Assembly: GCA_035079385.1 (NCBI GenBank)
Contig: JAVHKY010000026.1
Span: 372,001-436,000 of the forward strand
DNA: 64,000 nt
Direction: 5' to 3'
From: Aspidiotus rigidus
Lineage: Eukaryota; Arthropoda; Insecta; Hemiptera; Diaspididae
Under the pieces are notes generated by a model that saw only the letters and a list, made by a program, of their open reading frames with translations, had not been told where the DNA came from and searched no databases. Both the position numbers and the translations under genes were made by a program. Shown in pieces: positions 11,204 through 23,580 of the stretch (positions are counted from its first letter, which is position 1; every line of letters begins with the position of its first letter).

Positions 11204-13741
11204 CGCTTGTGTGTCGCATGTGGAGCACCGCCCGTCATCCATTGTGGAGTAGGTGCGGGTTGCGTATGTATTTAATATTGTTTCCTCCAACACCGGAATC
11301 GACCCTTTCGGGTATAACTTCAGTGAAGGAGGAATCTCCTAGGCGAACCCCCTCTTCTACTCGGCAACTGGCAAGTTGCTTTGGCAACCGCCAAGCTGCA
11401 GTGCCCCCCCTGGCACGCACAAAAAACATAAGAACACTCACAACAACAAACACCACCACACTACACAATGTCACTGTTGGAGTTTCTTCATCTTCTTCTC
11501 TCTTCAGGGAAGATCTTGGTCCTCTTCTTCCTGCAGATCCGTATGTTGATGGTACACAGGTGTTGAGTAGGCCATAGCGTGGTTCTGCATTTGCCTATTC
11601 CATTCTGGTCCATCTTCCTCTTCATGATGGTGGCCGCAAATGCAGACACCTGGTTCCATGCCTCTTCGCAACCTAGCATGATGGGTACCAGGCTACTTAG
11701 GTCGGGCGTTTCATCTACCCCGATCTATTGAAGAGATCGACTAAGCTCGTCCCGCTCACACCTCCACGCCTCACACTCATATAAGGTGTGTTGTGGTCCA
11801 TCATCCCGCCCTTGGTTACAGTGAGAACACGTTGCCTGCTGAACTTTCCTCAACTTCTCGTGAAGGTACTTGTTGAAGCAGCCATGGCCGCTTAACACCT
11901 GCGTCAGGTGAAAGTTCAGCTGACCATGGTGTCGGTTCATCCACTCATCAAGGTCGCGTATTAGCACACGGGTTGTCCATGTACCCAGCTCACTCTGGGC
12001 AATTCTTGCTTTCCACTTTACAAGCAAGGAGCGCCTGGCCTCCTGCTTGACCCGTAAAGCTTCTCGGTTGGTCGTCGTTCTCTTCTTTGCTTCGAACACC
12101 ACCGCTCTCTCCTCAGCCAGGAGCTCGATTGGTGGTGAACGTGCTAATACACAAAGAGCCTCCGTCGAGACAGTGCGGTAGCCACTAACACACCTCAGCG
12201 CAGCTCTTCGTTGGATCTTTACCATCTCTCTTCTTCGGTATGGTATCTTTATGCAGTCGGCCCATACTGGGGCACCATATAGGAGGATCGACAAGGCGGT
12301 GCTCATCATGACCCTTCTCCTTGCTTCTCTCGGTCCTCCTAGGTTCCTCATCAGGCGGCTTAGGTATCCAACTACCCGGCCCGCCTTTTCCGCTGCCATC
12401 AGGAAATGGCGCCTGAAGCTCAGCGTTGAGTCAAACCAGATGCCCAGGTATTTCCTTTGCTTCTTGGTTTCAATTTCCACACCTCGCAGGCGAAAGGTGG
12501 GTGGCTTGAACTTCCGACGGGTCGTGAATAAAATGGCCTCCGTCTTACTTGCTGCTAGTTCAAGTCCAGCCGACTCGATCCAACGCGTCACATCCTCTAG
12601 GGCCCGGTTTACCCTGCTCTCCACCGCTACAGTTGTTTCGGCGGTGCATACCACCAGGGTGTCATCCGCATAGCAGATAAGCTAAACCCCCGGTGGCAGC
12701 TTCACCTTAAAGATTCCGTTAAATGCGACGCACCACAAAAGCGGCCCAAGGACCGACCCCTGCGGCACCCCACAAGTAACAGGGCGCTTTACTTTACCAG
12801 CAGACGTCTCTGCCTGGATTTCACGGCAGCTAAGATAGCTGCTGATCATCCTGAGCAGGTATGCGGGCACTCCTGCGTTCACAAGAGCTTCCAATATCAT
12901 CTTCCATGGAATTGAATGAACGCATTTCTTATGTCGAGGCTGACGGCTGCGCAAAACTGACGCATATCAATTGCTGACTTGGCTATCCTCTTCAGCCGGA
13001 TCCCAGCATCTGATGTGCAGCGTCCAGTTTGAAAACCGTACTGGCTATCAGAGATTATATCTCTTTCCTTCAGATAGCTCTCCAAACGATTGGCTATCAC
13101 TCTTTCTAGAAGTTTCCCAACATTGTCTAGCCGACAAAGTGGACGATAAGAGGATGGTAGACCAGGTGGTTTATCCTTCTTATCGATCAACGCTAGCCTG
13201 GCTTTCTTCCATCGCACAGGGAACAGTCCAACAATTGCCGCATTGAATGTATCAACAAGCAGTGCTGGGTCAACTGAATGTATGGCGCTCCAGACCTTCC
13301 AATACTTACCCCGCAGTCTATTGACTGCTGCATCAACCTCCTCGGTGCCTAGGAGGGATATACCATCCTCTTCTACTATTGGTAGCGTTACCATTGGTGG
13401 TGGCTGCTGTGGGAACAAGCCATCAATGATTTGACCCACAACATCCGGCTCCATTCGGCTCATTGCTGAGAGGCCTTTTAGCTTCTTCAGCACTAACTTA
13501 TTAGGCTTTCCAAACGGGTCGTCATTTGCCATCTCACATAGCTCTCGCCATGCAGCACTCTTGCTGTCCTTGATGGCCTTCTTCAGCCTTTTCCCAGCCA
13601 GCTGGTATTCAGGTGCAACCGCCCGCGCCCCTTCGCGGCCACTACTACGCTGGTATATCCGGCGCGGACGGTTGCACTCTTTTCTCAGTTCGGCAATCTT
13701 GTTGGTCCACCAGTAAACAGCCCTCCTCTTCTTTGGTGGAC
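11204..13741 (-). mobile_element. 5'-truncated R1-clade-like non-LTR retrotransposon
   Basis: A 2.5-kb insertion lies on the minus strand between two copies of AATACAAAAACCAAT. Its 5' end (13741) falls inside ORF2, just upstream of an AVYWWTNKIAELR block, so ORF1, the endonuclease and the start of ORF2 are missing. After the ORF2 stop near 11488 there is about 285 bp of 3' UTR without a poly(A) tail. The WW..I..LR..C, RT and C-terminal zinc-finger layout resembles R1-clade LINEs such as R1 and Waldo. Because the site is not rDNA, this is a dispersed member rather than R1 proper. A second, internally deleted fragment lies at 60.96 kb. Confidence 0.9.
11488..13741 (-). pseudogene. ORF2 reverse transcriptase of the R1-like LINE
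   Basis: Reading the minus strand, the frame from 13741 gives a thumb-proximal N-terminal region, then RT blocks: KARLALIDK/SYRPLC, SLDIRNAF (box A), then after a frameshift GVPQGSVLGPLLW (box B), CYADDTLVV (catalytic box C), SKTEAILF and KYLGIWFD. A C-terminal CCHC-like finger follows (CSHC...QHTLYEC), and the tail matches an LGCEEAWNQV ending. Three lesions break it. One base is lost near 12917, between ...RNAF and SIPW. A TAG at 12682-12684 (minus strand) lies seven codons before YADD. Another TAG at 11725-11727 lies upstream of the last ~78 codons. The catalytic residues themselves remain, so inactivation looks recent. Confidence 0.9.
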
Positions 13742-13756
13742 AATACAAAAACCAAT
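13742..13756. repeat. 15-bp target-site duplication, 5' side of R1-like LINE
   Basis: This is an exact copy of 11189-11203. It marks the truncated 5' junction of the element. Confidence 0.85.
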
Positions 13757-13840
13757 AGAAAGAAGAGTAGAACGAAGTCTCACAAAGTGAGAGGGGAAGA
13801 ATGAGAAATTGTGACTTTCCTGAATCTTTGTTATGACGTT

Positions 13841-14385
13841 CGAGCATTCGCTCAATCTTTCTCTTTACTCTCCTCTTTTTCTCCTGAGAGGCTTTCCTTC
13901 GTCAAGGGCCCACAAATACTCCCAACGTGGTGTCGTATAACAGGTAGCTGCTCTGTCTGTTGTACGCTCTTCGATTCTTTGCCCTGTTTTCATTTCACTG
14001 ATATCATGATCTCTTTGGTCCCATATTTGTGACATTCTCGACGTCCCACTTCAGATTCGTGGCCAGTCAAGGAACCTCATCAGTGCGTTTGGATGATTGG
14101 CAATTTCCTAAATCTCGGTTTCTCTCGACTCAGTATGTGACTGACGCGTGAGTATTCGCTCAACTTCCCTCTCTCCCTTCTCCTCTTTCCCTTGAGAGCC
14201 CACCAATATACCCAAAGTAAGGTTGTAACAGGTAGCTGTTCTGCCTCGCTTCTTTGCCATATCTTTATTTCATTCATATCGTGATCTCTTCGGTCTCGAT
14301 TATCTCGACTTCCCACTTCGGATTTATGCCCATCAGTACGTTTGAATGATTGTGATGGTGTGGCAATTCTATTCCTCCTGAAGTC
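13841..14385 (+). repeat. Diverged tandem duplication, ~305-bp period
   Basis: Two blocks (about 13841-14117 and 14149-14385) share, in order, ATTCGCTCAA, a CTCTCC pyrimidine tract, CTTGAGAG/CCTGAGAG, TAACAGGTAGCTG.TCTG, TTTCA.T.ATATC.TGATCTCTT, TCGAC.TCCCACTTC and GT.CGTTTG.ATGATTG. The second is shortened by small deletions. No coding frame is conserved between them. The duplication sits just outside the LINE target duplication, so it predates or is independent of that insertion. Confidence 0.75.
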
Positions 14386-17060
14386 TGGTAAACTACGAGT
14401 GTCCCACTTTTTGAAAATGAGATTTATCGCGCCTATAAGAACTAGTTGGACATAGAATGGGAACAAAGAGGTGTTAATATGTATCAATCCGTCCCACACG
14501 CGAATGATTTTTGGCGCTTCGGAATTATGACGCAATATCGATAATTTCTATTCGCGCTTTCCATATTTAGAATGTAAATCTGAATACGAACCGATCTCGG
14601 ATTATTTATTCGGACAGTCTCTTTCATCCGAGATGTGTAATTAAAAGAGAGAGAACAAGGTGTCAAGGCGAAAAGGTCAGTCTTCCGTACACTTGTAAGA
14701 AGTTTCAACTCGCCCAGCAGTGTACCGAATTTTCCAGTCACTCGCTGGAGGTTAGTAGAGGTATAGCTGGAAGTCGTCGCATCCGCGACGGTCGCTCGAG
14801 CCGGACGTTTGTATAAACACGAGAAATGTCGTAATGACCGCATCAGTACCAAATATGCGCGTACGTTTATTTACCTTCGGAGTCCGAACTGAGCTTGATC
14901 ATTAAAACGGGGGAGTGTGGCAAACTTTGATGATAAAATTCTAATGTTGTATATCCAAACGTGCTCATAAATTTTACGTACGTAGGTTCGACGGACGTTC
15001 GGTATAAATAGATACCCCATATTTTATACCGATATATGCACGAATAACGAAATAAGAGTATGTTTACCGATGGGTAAAACGATATTTGATGACGGGGCTA
15101 CGAAACTTTAATGAGCGATTACGCGCGACCGACAAAATGAAAACGTTCTCGTCGATGTCGAATTTCATCCTTTTTGTGAAATCTTGCGTGAACCTTTACT
15201 GTAAAATTGATTTATTTACGTGGACATATTTATTTGTACATACATACATATACGCGTACACGACAACGATATGCCCGATGTTTTTTGTATTAATTCTTCC
15301 GAATTTCGTTTGGAGCGCGATGAAAAGTTTGTTTGACGAAAGGAGAATCATTTCTCTGGAAATTAAATAATGAATTATCGAGTTGATGGTAAAGTTACAC
15401 TATAATTTTCGTGTCGTCGTTTTGTCACATCACGCTAAATAGCTCTCTATTTATACGAATTTCGGGTCGTCGTAAGAAAATGTGGAAATCAGGGCGAAAG
15501 AGTAAAGTATGCTTTGAAAATGAAGACGAAAAAACTGCCAGCGTTGAAAATTACCAAACCTTTTTTCAGGATTTCTTGGTTGTTTCACTTTAGGTAGGTT
15601 AATGAATGAGGTGAAGAAATTGCTGGTAATTAGCGTACAGCGAAAAATCGAAGGGAAAAAAAGAAGACAATCTTTATGATTCGTAAACATGGCCGAATTT
15701 TTTTGCGTGAGTTTGGCGCCGCTGATTGTCCGGTTCGAACTGACCCAGTTGTACCCATATTTTTTCGATCACTTTTAATCATTTGTCAACTACGATGCTA
15801 AATCTTTCACTTCGATTGTTGTGTATAGTTTCTACACTCCGCTGGCTATGGGAGATCGAATTAATTCCTGGTATTTTTCTTCATCATGGTCACTCGACGT
15901 ATACTTTTATATTCGCCGTTATTTGCTCTAATTGTGGATTTTGCCGAAATAATTCTCGTCCATTGCTCGAAATCCGAAGCACGGATGATCGGCTATATTT
16001 TGATCGCAGATGCTGCGAATAAAAGAGATGATGATTTCACGCTTATTTGTATAGCTAATATTATTATTTCTTTTTAAATTTTGTAAAAAAAAAAAATGTA
16101 GTGCTACTTCTCATTAGCCTTTAGTAGCCTCTGTTCTTGAGTAAAGCGGTCTCTAACCCTCTTCAAACTTCATTGATTCCGATGGTGTCCTTGAAGAATT
16201 TCCCGAATCTACGATTGTTTCTCGTGGCGTGATCAAAGAGAATCTTAGTTGAGAGTATAAAACTCCAGTGAGACTCGATTTAGAAAAACAATGAAAAAAT
16301 TGGTATAGGGGAAAAAAGGGAAATGACCAAAAGAAAGGATCTGGACAATTGGATTTTTTGCATGGCTGAATAAAATCCGTATCTCCAGGTCGTTTCGTTT
16401 GGACATCCACATTTTACCCCTTTCTTCTTCATATTCCAATTCGCTGATAATGGGTAGAAACTGTTATAGGATGTGTTTTCATGTCTCTGTAACGTACAAC
16501 CTCTCGGAGACGCGCGAAAGGTATCCAATTCAGCTTGATTCTGTGATAAGAAGCAGAAAACTGATCAAACTAGCATAGGAAAACACCTTGATTAAGATAT
16601 TGGCAGAAGGTCAACTTCATTTTCCATGGCCGGAGTGGACCAATTTTATTACTTATCTAATATCTTACTCGTAGTCTATTGGAATAATCTCTTGCACTGG
16701 GAACTTCCCCGAACAATGGTCTTCCAGGGCAAGGACAATCGCCCTTTGTATCCAAGAGACGCCCTGTATCTTGTCAGGCAAGTTCACATTCCGTGATTGT
16801 GTTCATATCAGTATTCCCATCTTCTTCCTACATGATCTGCATGGTGCCTCTGCAGCAGGAGCGGTTGTCTCAGGATTAAACTCACCAAGTTACAAAGGTC
16901 TTCTAGGCGGAGAGAGAGCTCAGTATCCCGTTTTGTTCTTTTTTACATCTTCTGGCAACTCTTCGTCAAAACTCTTCTGGCTCTAATTCTGGCTCGCTCT
17001 CATCCCAAAGTCTTTTAGCGGTATCTTGGAGGTAGTTTTGAATTCTTGCACAATCTATCT
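14386..17060. other. No gene recognised
   Basis: I see no gene, RNA or clear repeat here. A 122-codon minus-strand frame (14484-14852) lacks recognisable features. A short A-run occurs near 16084. Confidence 0.45.
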
Positions 17061-17170
17061 TCAGGCATGTCGGTCTGTCATTACTGTAGTTCTGCAAATG
17101 CTCAGACCATGTCTTGTCGTTTGCTCATCTTCTCCACATGGGCATTCTCGAGGTGTCTCTTTGCGGATCA
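17060..17170 (-). pseudogene. Possible LINE ORF2 C-terminal finger relic
   Basis: On the minus strand one frame reads RKETPRECPCGEDEQTTRHG followed by LSIC. This CxC...QT..H.L..C spacing resembles the C-terminal cysteine/histidine motif of jockey- or R1-type LINE ORF2 proteins (CPCGE.EQT.EHLL..C). It stops within a few codons and the upstream sequence is not readable as RT. It is a very short relic if real, and a chance match cannot be excluded. Confidence 0.3.
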
Positions 17171-17434
17171 CGTTTAGGCGAGATTTCTGTGCCGAGTTGC
17201 AGTCCCTGATCCAGGACCCTGGCCATAGCTTGTGTATTTTTCCTGCAAGATCCTTCTTGTTTCGTGAAATAGATCTCGCATTAGATTCTGATCGTCTGGG
17301 AAAGGTTCAAATATCGCCTGGTCGACCGAAAGATCCTTTTTATGCGCTCTCACATTGCCTGTTTTGCTAATGCTCAAGAGCATGGCTGCCCAGTCACTTA
17401 TCTCGGTGGCACAGTTTTGTTTTTTGTAGTCTGC

Positions 17435-18010
17435 TTACACGAATTGCAGTGGGACCAAATGTTGAGAACAAGAAGAAAAAATTGAAATTACAGGTACGTA
17501 AAGATCCCTCCCTTCCTCACCTTCGTCTCTCCTCAACAAGAAAATGGTACAGACTATGAATTTCGCACGGTTGGAGTTTCCCCTCTTTACCATCTCTCCT
17601 TTCCTCACTTCCTCTACCCTTTCCTCAACCAGAAGATAGTGCATAAGTTGTGCACCCTTTGCGTATAATTCAGATTTCACACTACTTCTTTGTAGTGAAC
17701 GTCTTCTGAAGTGGTTTTCATACTGTTGAATCATTTCTCCCTTCCTCATCTTTTTTTCCTCTTTCCTTAACAAGAAGATGCTAGATTAGTCGTGAACTCT
17801 ATGTCTAATACTCCAATATAGCTTTTTTTCTTTGTAGCCCATTTTCTGAGGTAGTTTCCAAACAGTTGTTCGTCTCCTCTCCACCGTCTCTCCCTACCTC
17901 ACCTCCGTTTCCTCTTCCCTCGACAAGAAAATAGCACATAAGTTGTGCACTCTATGCCTGAAATTCTAGTTTTTCTCGATTTCTTTGTTCCGAGGTAGAG
18001 CTCAAACTGT
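17435..18010 (-). repeat. Family F tandem repeat, first array
   Basis: About four degenerate units of 150-170 bp run here. Each has a pyrimidine-rich block (CTCTCC/CTTCCTCA), TCAACAAGAAAATA or variants, AAGTTGTGCAC, a T-rich AATTC/AATTT segment, a TTCTTTGT block and TTTTCTGAGGTAGTTT.CAAA. On the minus strand the units keep open frames, but these are repeat-driven. The array stops at about 18010 in otherwise unique DNA. The same family makes the larger array at 21.3-23.6 kb. Confidence 0.8.
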
Positions 18011-21000
18011 TGGTTTAACCGCATACCGGCAACGACTGCGAGCTGTATTGAAGTCCTATGCCTTGTACATGTTGAACAGAGAGCACGAAATATATCGAGA
18101 AGCACACTCGATTCAGCAGAGCCTTAATCCGCAGGCCCTCGGCCATCAATCTCGGCTGCGAGCAGTAATTTTACTAGGCCATTATAGGGAGTTCATTCAT
18201 TCCGTCCATCCCGACTTGTTCGAACTTCTTTCGCGAACTTCTCGATTACGGTTGAGCCTTCGCCACTCCGATAGAAGCATTTATTAGAACAGCAGCGTGC
18301 GCGAATGGCGAGACGGAGAGGAAATGCCGGGAAATTTAATTATTTTCCCGAATCAAATGAACGAGTATTTCACAGTATACTTACGGAGAAAACTACGTGT
18401 TAATGATTTCTTATGAAAATTATTTCAAAAGCGAGATACAAAACGATCATCATCGTACATATTTTCAAAATGTTCTCGTTTCCTGGTTTCGGCTATAGAA
18501 AATTCTCGTTCTAATCCACAATATTATATATATACAGGGTCGCTGCACTGCCTTCGCCTTCGTTCGAGAGAACTCTTTTTTTTTTCTACGCTAAGTATAC
18601 TTTAATGAATACGTTCTAGCGTATATACGCCTGTAGTATACGAGGAAAAAAAAACTGATAATAAAGGGAAAATTATTATTTGAAACGCGCTGGATCATTA
18701 AAAATATATAATATTCAAATGCGAGCCTGTATTCGGATTGGAAACATACGTAGAGTCTGCGGAATATCATTCGTCGCGCGCAAAAAAAAAAATAATAAAT
18801 AATAATAATTTGACAGTTTTTGCATTCCTCTCACTGTATGACGATTTCCACGCTATACCAAAAATCGTCGCCGTGCACAACTCAGTCAAGAGGGAGATGG
18901 AGAAGAAACTCAATTTTTCATTCCATAAATCCTCGATCCTGATGGTGGAATATTTACGAGAATGAGGAGAAAAATGTTATATATTATCAGAAAATTATTA
19001 TTATACACTGTATAACCCAACGTAACCGAATATTTGCGCGTATAAAATATGATCATTTTAGATTTATTATTCGCGAGCGCGTTGACAACAAGTGAGAAAA
19101 TTGGCTCACCGAGAGCGGTAAATTTCGCACAAAACTCAGAACTGCTTCGATAAAATGCGTAATTACGCGGTATAAAGGTGTCGAATACCTTTCCGATGGG
19201 AAAAGAAAAGGAGTTAGACGTGTGCTGCGTGCTTGGGCCCGACTCTTACACACGTCCAAGAAAATAGAAATAGTTTCAAAACAATGACACACCAAGTATC
19301 GTTCGAAATGCGCCTCTTGAAACTCAGAAATCCTTCGCTTTGAAATGACCGCATCGAGGGCAGCGCTTATTCATGAGCATCTAATTTGTGATAAAATTCT
19401 TGTTCTAAATATGAGAAACGTGACTGCGAAAAAATAGATGGGGCTAGACGAGCAAACTGCAAAGGCTGGAGAGGTTTTCTTCCGATTTCAGTGTTTTTTT
19501 CTTTCATTTTGTGGTTAACAATCAGAGCTCGGAAAACATTGATTCACTTAAACACTCGGAGTATGAGTATCATCTTTTCCTTGTAATCTTACACCGCGAA
19601 TCCAATTTAAAATCAGCATCATGTCCGGGTATCATTACGTATATCGCCGTGAACGCGTGTGCACCGGTGGATGGAGAAAAAGGGCCAAAAAGCTGTCGAG
19701 GGAATTTTCACTATGTGCTGATTACGTGTCCGGGTATATTTTCGTTTGACCGGCACGGGTGCGAAAGTATAGTGTAAGTTTATGGAAAGACTCGGGAAAG
19801 CGAGTAGTAGTGGCGTGCAAGAAAGCCGGACGCTGTTTTGCTTGTAAACGAGAAAAGTTAAATATCTCGTAATTTTAATAAATGCAAAGCAAAAAGGGGA
19901 GAAATGTATAATAATATACGACATGCACAGGCGTTTTTCGTTATAAAAGCGTAAAATCTGGCATTGTGTTCTATATAGTGCCGAGTGTGTATAGCCTAAT
20001 GCGTTATTACGAAGTTTAAATCAGTTGTTTGCCTTTGTACTGTCGGACGAGTTGTAGGGTAAATAAATACGGCGAGCGAATGCGAAATGTGTACGAAGAC
20101 GGGTGTTAATTACTAATGGTATTCGAATCCACTCTCTTTATAGTCTCGGAAAAGGTGTATAAATGAAGTCGAGGCGAGTCGCCTTCAATTAATGGAAAAC
20201 TAGTTGTGGAAGCAACGAGGTGTTACGGTTCTTCGGTTATTCGTGACGGTCATGGTCGCTTTCTTCCGTAAGAGTCGGGCATCGTCACAGGTATCAGAAT
20301 GTATACGTAACCAGTTTGCGTGTTTGCTTGTACGTCGTCAGAAGACGGTTTGTTGACTGTAATTTCGGTAGCCAGAAAGAATGGGGTGGTTGGATAATTT
20401 CTCCTAATTATACACCACCTAATTCGACGGTGTCGGGATGGTATAATAATAACGGACGGGGACTTCGTCGGGTTCGACGTTCGAGTGCGTGTCTGCACGT
20501 ATAATTGGGAATGGGTTGTAGAGACATTTGAAATATTTATGTTCGAGTAACCCGCGTATATACATTTTAATACACTTTTGGAGCCTACGTAAGGTTGTCC
20601 TTGACTGGCCTGAAGATTATAGAGTACGTACTTATATGTTCCTTAGGCGTATCTTCTGCTTCCACTTACAAGGTTTTTCCCCTTTTCTAAATGTGTTAGA
20701 ATAAAAAGTTATTATTTTAACGAATTTTTCATTAACGCTTACCTATATTTTTCTTTTGTTCATAGGTAAGTGTTGGAAGTTGACCTGTTTTACTTCTTAT
20801 GTTTCGACACGTATACGTAGAGAAATATTACTAGGCACCGGGAGCAACTTATGTAAGTAATACAAAATCATTTATCTTGACCGTTGTATACGCGTTGAGA
20901 GTATTCGAATACATGAGCGAAAGCTTTATTACCTTTCGCAAGGTTTGAGAATTCCCTTTGTTCGCTACCACTGAAGTAGAGTTTACGTTGAAGGAGGTCC

Positions 21001-21260
21001 TGCATAAATGAGCTGTGTTGAAAGCAGTTTTTTGGAAAGTTATGTGAGAATTGCGGCTTGTGATCTCACGAAAACAATCGTCCGACCAAATTTCATCTGT
21101 TTTCGAAATTCAGTTGTGGTTAGACTCTACTCTCCTTTGCCTGCACAGGGACTGGTGTTCGATCTATCAGCCCGCCGAGAGCTTAATATGCATTAGCCAG
21201 TGGCCTTCGTTTGACTATATTGGCGGATAGAACTTCTCCAAGTTCGATAACCTCTCTATG
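18011..21260. other. No gene recognised
   Basis: This is 3.2 kb of mostly unique AT-rich DNA between the two family F arrays. No coding region or RNA gene is evident. It contains a candidate ratchet splice site at 20765|20766, annotated separately. A TATATATACAGGG stretch near 18528 is not associated with any recognisable element. Confidence 0.45.
20738..20772 (+). promoter_or_regulatory. Candidate ratchet splice site within a palindrome
   Basis: The plus strand reads ATTTTTCTTTTGTTCATAG followed by GTAAGTGTTGG, a pyrimidine-rich acceptor fused to a consensus donor at 20765|20766. The site is also the right arm of a perfect 9-bp inverted repeat (CTTACCTAT at 20738-20746, ATAGGTAAG at 20762-20770). 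The minus strand therefore carries a donor-like AG|GTAAG too, but without a pyrimidine tract. It resembles the family D sites downstream of the junction (GTTGG versus CTTGG), yet the surrounding DNA does not clearly belong to that family. Confidence 0.4.
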
Positions 21261-21269
21261 GATCTATAA

Positions 21270-23580
21270 ATAATAAGACCAGTGCACAACTTATGTGCCG
21301 CTGTGTCTGAAATTCAAGTCCTACCCTATTTCTCCATTGAGGTACTTATAGTTTTCAAACTGTAGAAATTGTATTCAAGATGAATCTTCCTTCTTTCTCT
21401 ATCATCTCTCCCCTTCTCATCTTTGCTCTCCTCAACAAGAAAATAGCTCGTAAGTTGTGCACTGCATACATAAAATTTGAATTCCAAATTGTTGGTAGTT
21501 GTAAGCTTGTAGCTTAGGTGAACCCAGTCTTCTGTCTCCACCATCTCTCCCCCTTCCTCGCTTTGCTTTGCTCTCTTCTCAACAAGAAAGTGGCACGTAA
21601 GTTGTGGACTCCATGTATAAAGTTTAAATTTTGTGCTACTTCTTGTAGCATGTTTTCTGAGGGAGTTTTTAAAGTGTTGGAATTTTAGTTTTGGTGAACT
21701 TTTTTTCCCTTTCCAACATCTTCCTTTCCTCTTTCCACGGGGAGAAAATAAATTGTGCACTGTACGTACAATTTTATACGAATTTTTTGTTTTGGTGTGC
21801 TGAAACTGTTGGAATGGTGTGCAAGGTGCATGTTTTTCCTTCCTCCGCTATCCCTCCCTTCTTCATCTTCCTTTCCTCTTTCTTCACCAAGAAAAAGCAT
21901 CTAGGTTAGGCACTCTATAAAATTTGAATTTTATACTACTTCCTACGGTATATTTTTTGAGGTGGTTTTCGAACTGTTGGACAGGAGTTTTAGTTTGGGA
22001 GAATATTTTCTCCTTTCCACCCTCCCTCCCTTCCTTCCTTACATTCTTCTAGTCTTTCCCCAATGAGAAAATAGCTCATAAGTAGTGCACTCTATTCCTG
22101 AAAGTCAACTTCTTGACTAATTCTTTGTTCTAAGGTAGTGGTGAACTTATTGGAGTTGTATGGAGCTCAGGTGGTTTTCTTCTCTCCAACATTCCTCATT
22201 TTCTCATATTTTTCCCCCTATTTCGCCTCCATCTTCCTTCTTCCTTTATCATCCCTCCCTTTCTCATCTTTGCTCTCCTCAACAAGAAAATGGCTCGTAA
22301 GTTGTGCACTGCATACATAAAATTTGAATTCCAAATTGTTGGTAGTTGTAAGCTTGTAGCTTAGGTGAACCCAGTCTTCCGTCTCCACCATCTCTCCCTC
22401 CCTCGCTTTGCTTTGCTCTCTTCTCAACACGAAAGTGGCGCGTAAGTTGTGGACTCCATATATAAAGTTTAAATTTTACGCTACTTCTTGTAGCATATTT
22501 TCTGAGGTAGTTTTCAAACTGTTGGAATTTGAGTTTTGGTGAACTTTTTTTCCCTTTCCAACATCTTCCTTTCCTCTTTCCACGGGGAGAAAATAAATTG
22601 TGCACTGTATGTACAATTTTATACGAATTTTTTGTTTTGGTGTGCTGAAACTGTTGGAATGGTGTGCAAGATGAGTGTTTTTCCTTTCTCCGCCATCCCT
22701 CCCTTCTTCGTCTTCCTTTCCTCTTTCTTCACCGAGAAGAAGCATAGGTTGGGCACTCTATAAAATTTGAATTTTATACTACTTCCTATGGTATATTTTT
22801 TGAGGTGGTTTTCAAACTGTTGGACAGGAGTTTTAGTTTGGGAGAATATTTTCTCCTTTCCACCCTCCCTCCCTTCCTTCCTTACATTCTTCTAGTCTTT
22901 CCCCAATGAGAAAATAGCTCATAAGTAGTGCACTCTATTCCTGAAAGTCAACTTCTTGACTAATTCTTTGTTCTAAGGTAGTGGTGAACTTATTGCAGTT
23001 GTATGTAGCTCAGGTGGTTTTCTTCTCTCCAACATCTCTCCTTTTCTCATATTTTTCCCCCTATTTCGCCTCCACTGAATGCATTGAATTCAAATTTCGC
23101 GCTACTTCTTTGTAGGGTGTTTTCTGTGGTAGTTCTCAAATTGTAGGAATGTTAGTTTTGATTAACCTTATCCCACCCCTGCACCATTTCTCTTTCACCT
23201 TTCCCTTCCTCACCCTCTTCTCTTCTTTCCTCAACAACAAGATAGCGCGTAAGTAGTGCACTCACTGCTTGAAAATCAAGTTTTGCCCTATTTCTTTGTT
23301 CTTAGGTGAGTCTGGATGATTTTTCCTCTACTGTCCCTTCGTTCCTCATCTTCCTCTCCTCGTTATTCGCCAAGATTATTGTGCCTAAGTTGTGCGCTCT
23401 AAGTAAAAATCCAAATTTTACGATTTTCTGAGATAGTTTACAAATTGTCGGGGTTGTAATGTAGGTAAACCTACCTCCCCCCTTCACTATCTCCCTCCTT
23501 CTAAAGTTATGCGCTCTTTGCATAAAATTTGAATTTCGCGCCACATCTTTGTCTCTCCGCACTGTTATTTCATTTCTGTA
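21270..23580 (-). repeat. Family F tandem array with ~845-bp higher-order repeat
   Basis: About fourteen degenerate ~150-215-bp units occur, each anchored on AAGT(T/A)GTGCAC and carrying AATTTGAATT, TACTTCTTGTAG, TTTTCTGAGGTAGTTTTCAAA and pyrimidine blocks. Superimposed is a higher-order period of about 845 bp: about 21421-22266 and 22267-23070 match over nearly their whole length, including rare words such as TTGGTAGTTGTAAGCTTG and CTTACATTCTTCTAGTCTTTC. The minus strand holds several frames (up to 144 codons at 21326-21760) with repeated peptide blocks. These follow the repeat period and have no recognised domain. Confidence 0.88.

Noticed and set aside
18528..18560. TATATATACAGGG as a Tc1/mariner-like end
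   Set aside because: No inverted partner or TA duplication could be found within several kilobases.
21326..21760. 144-codon minus-strand frame
   Set aside because: It consists of repeat units of family F. Peptide repeats follow the DNA period and no domain is recognisable.
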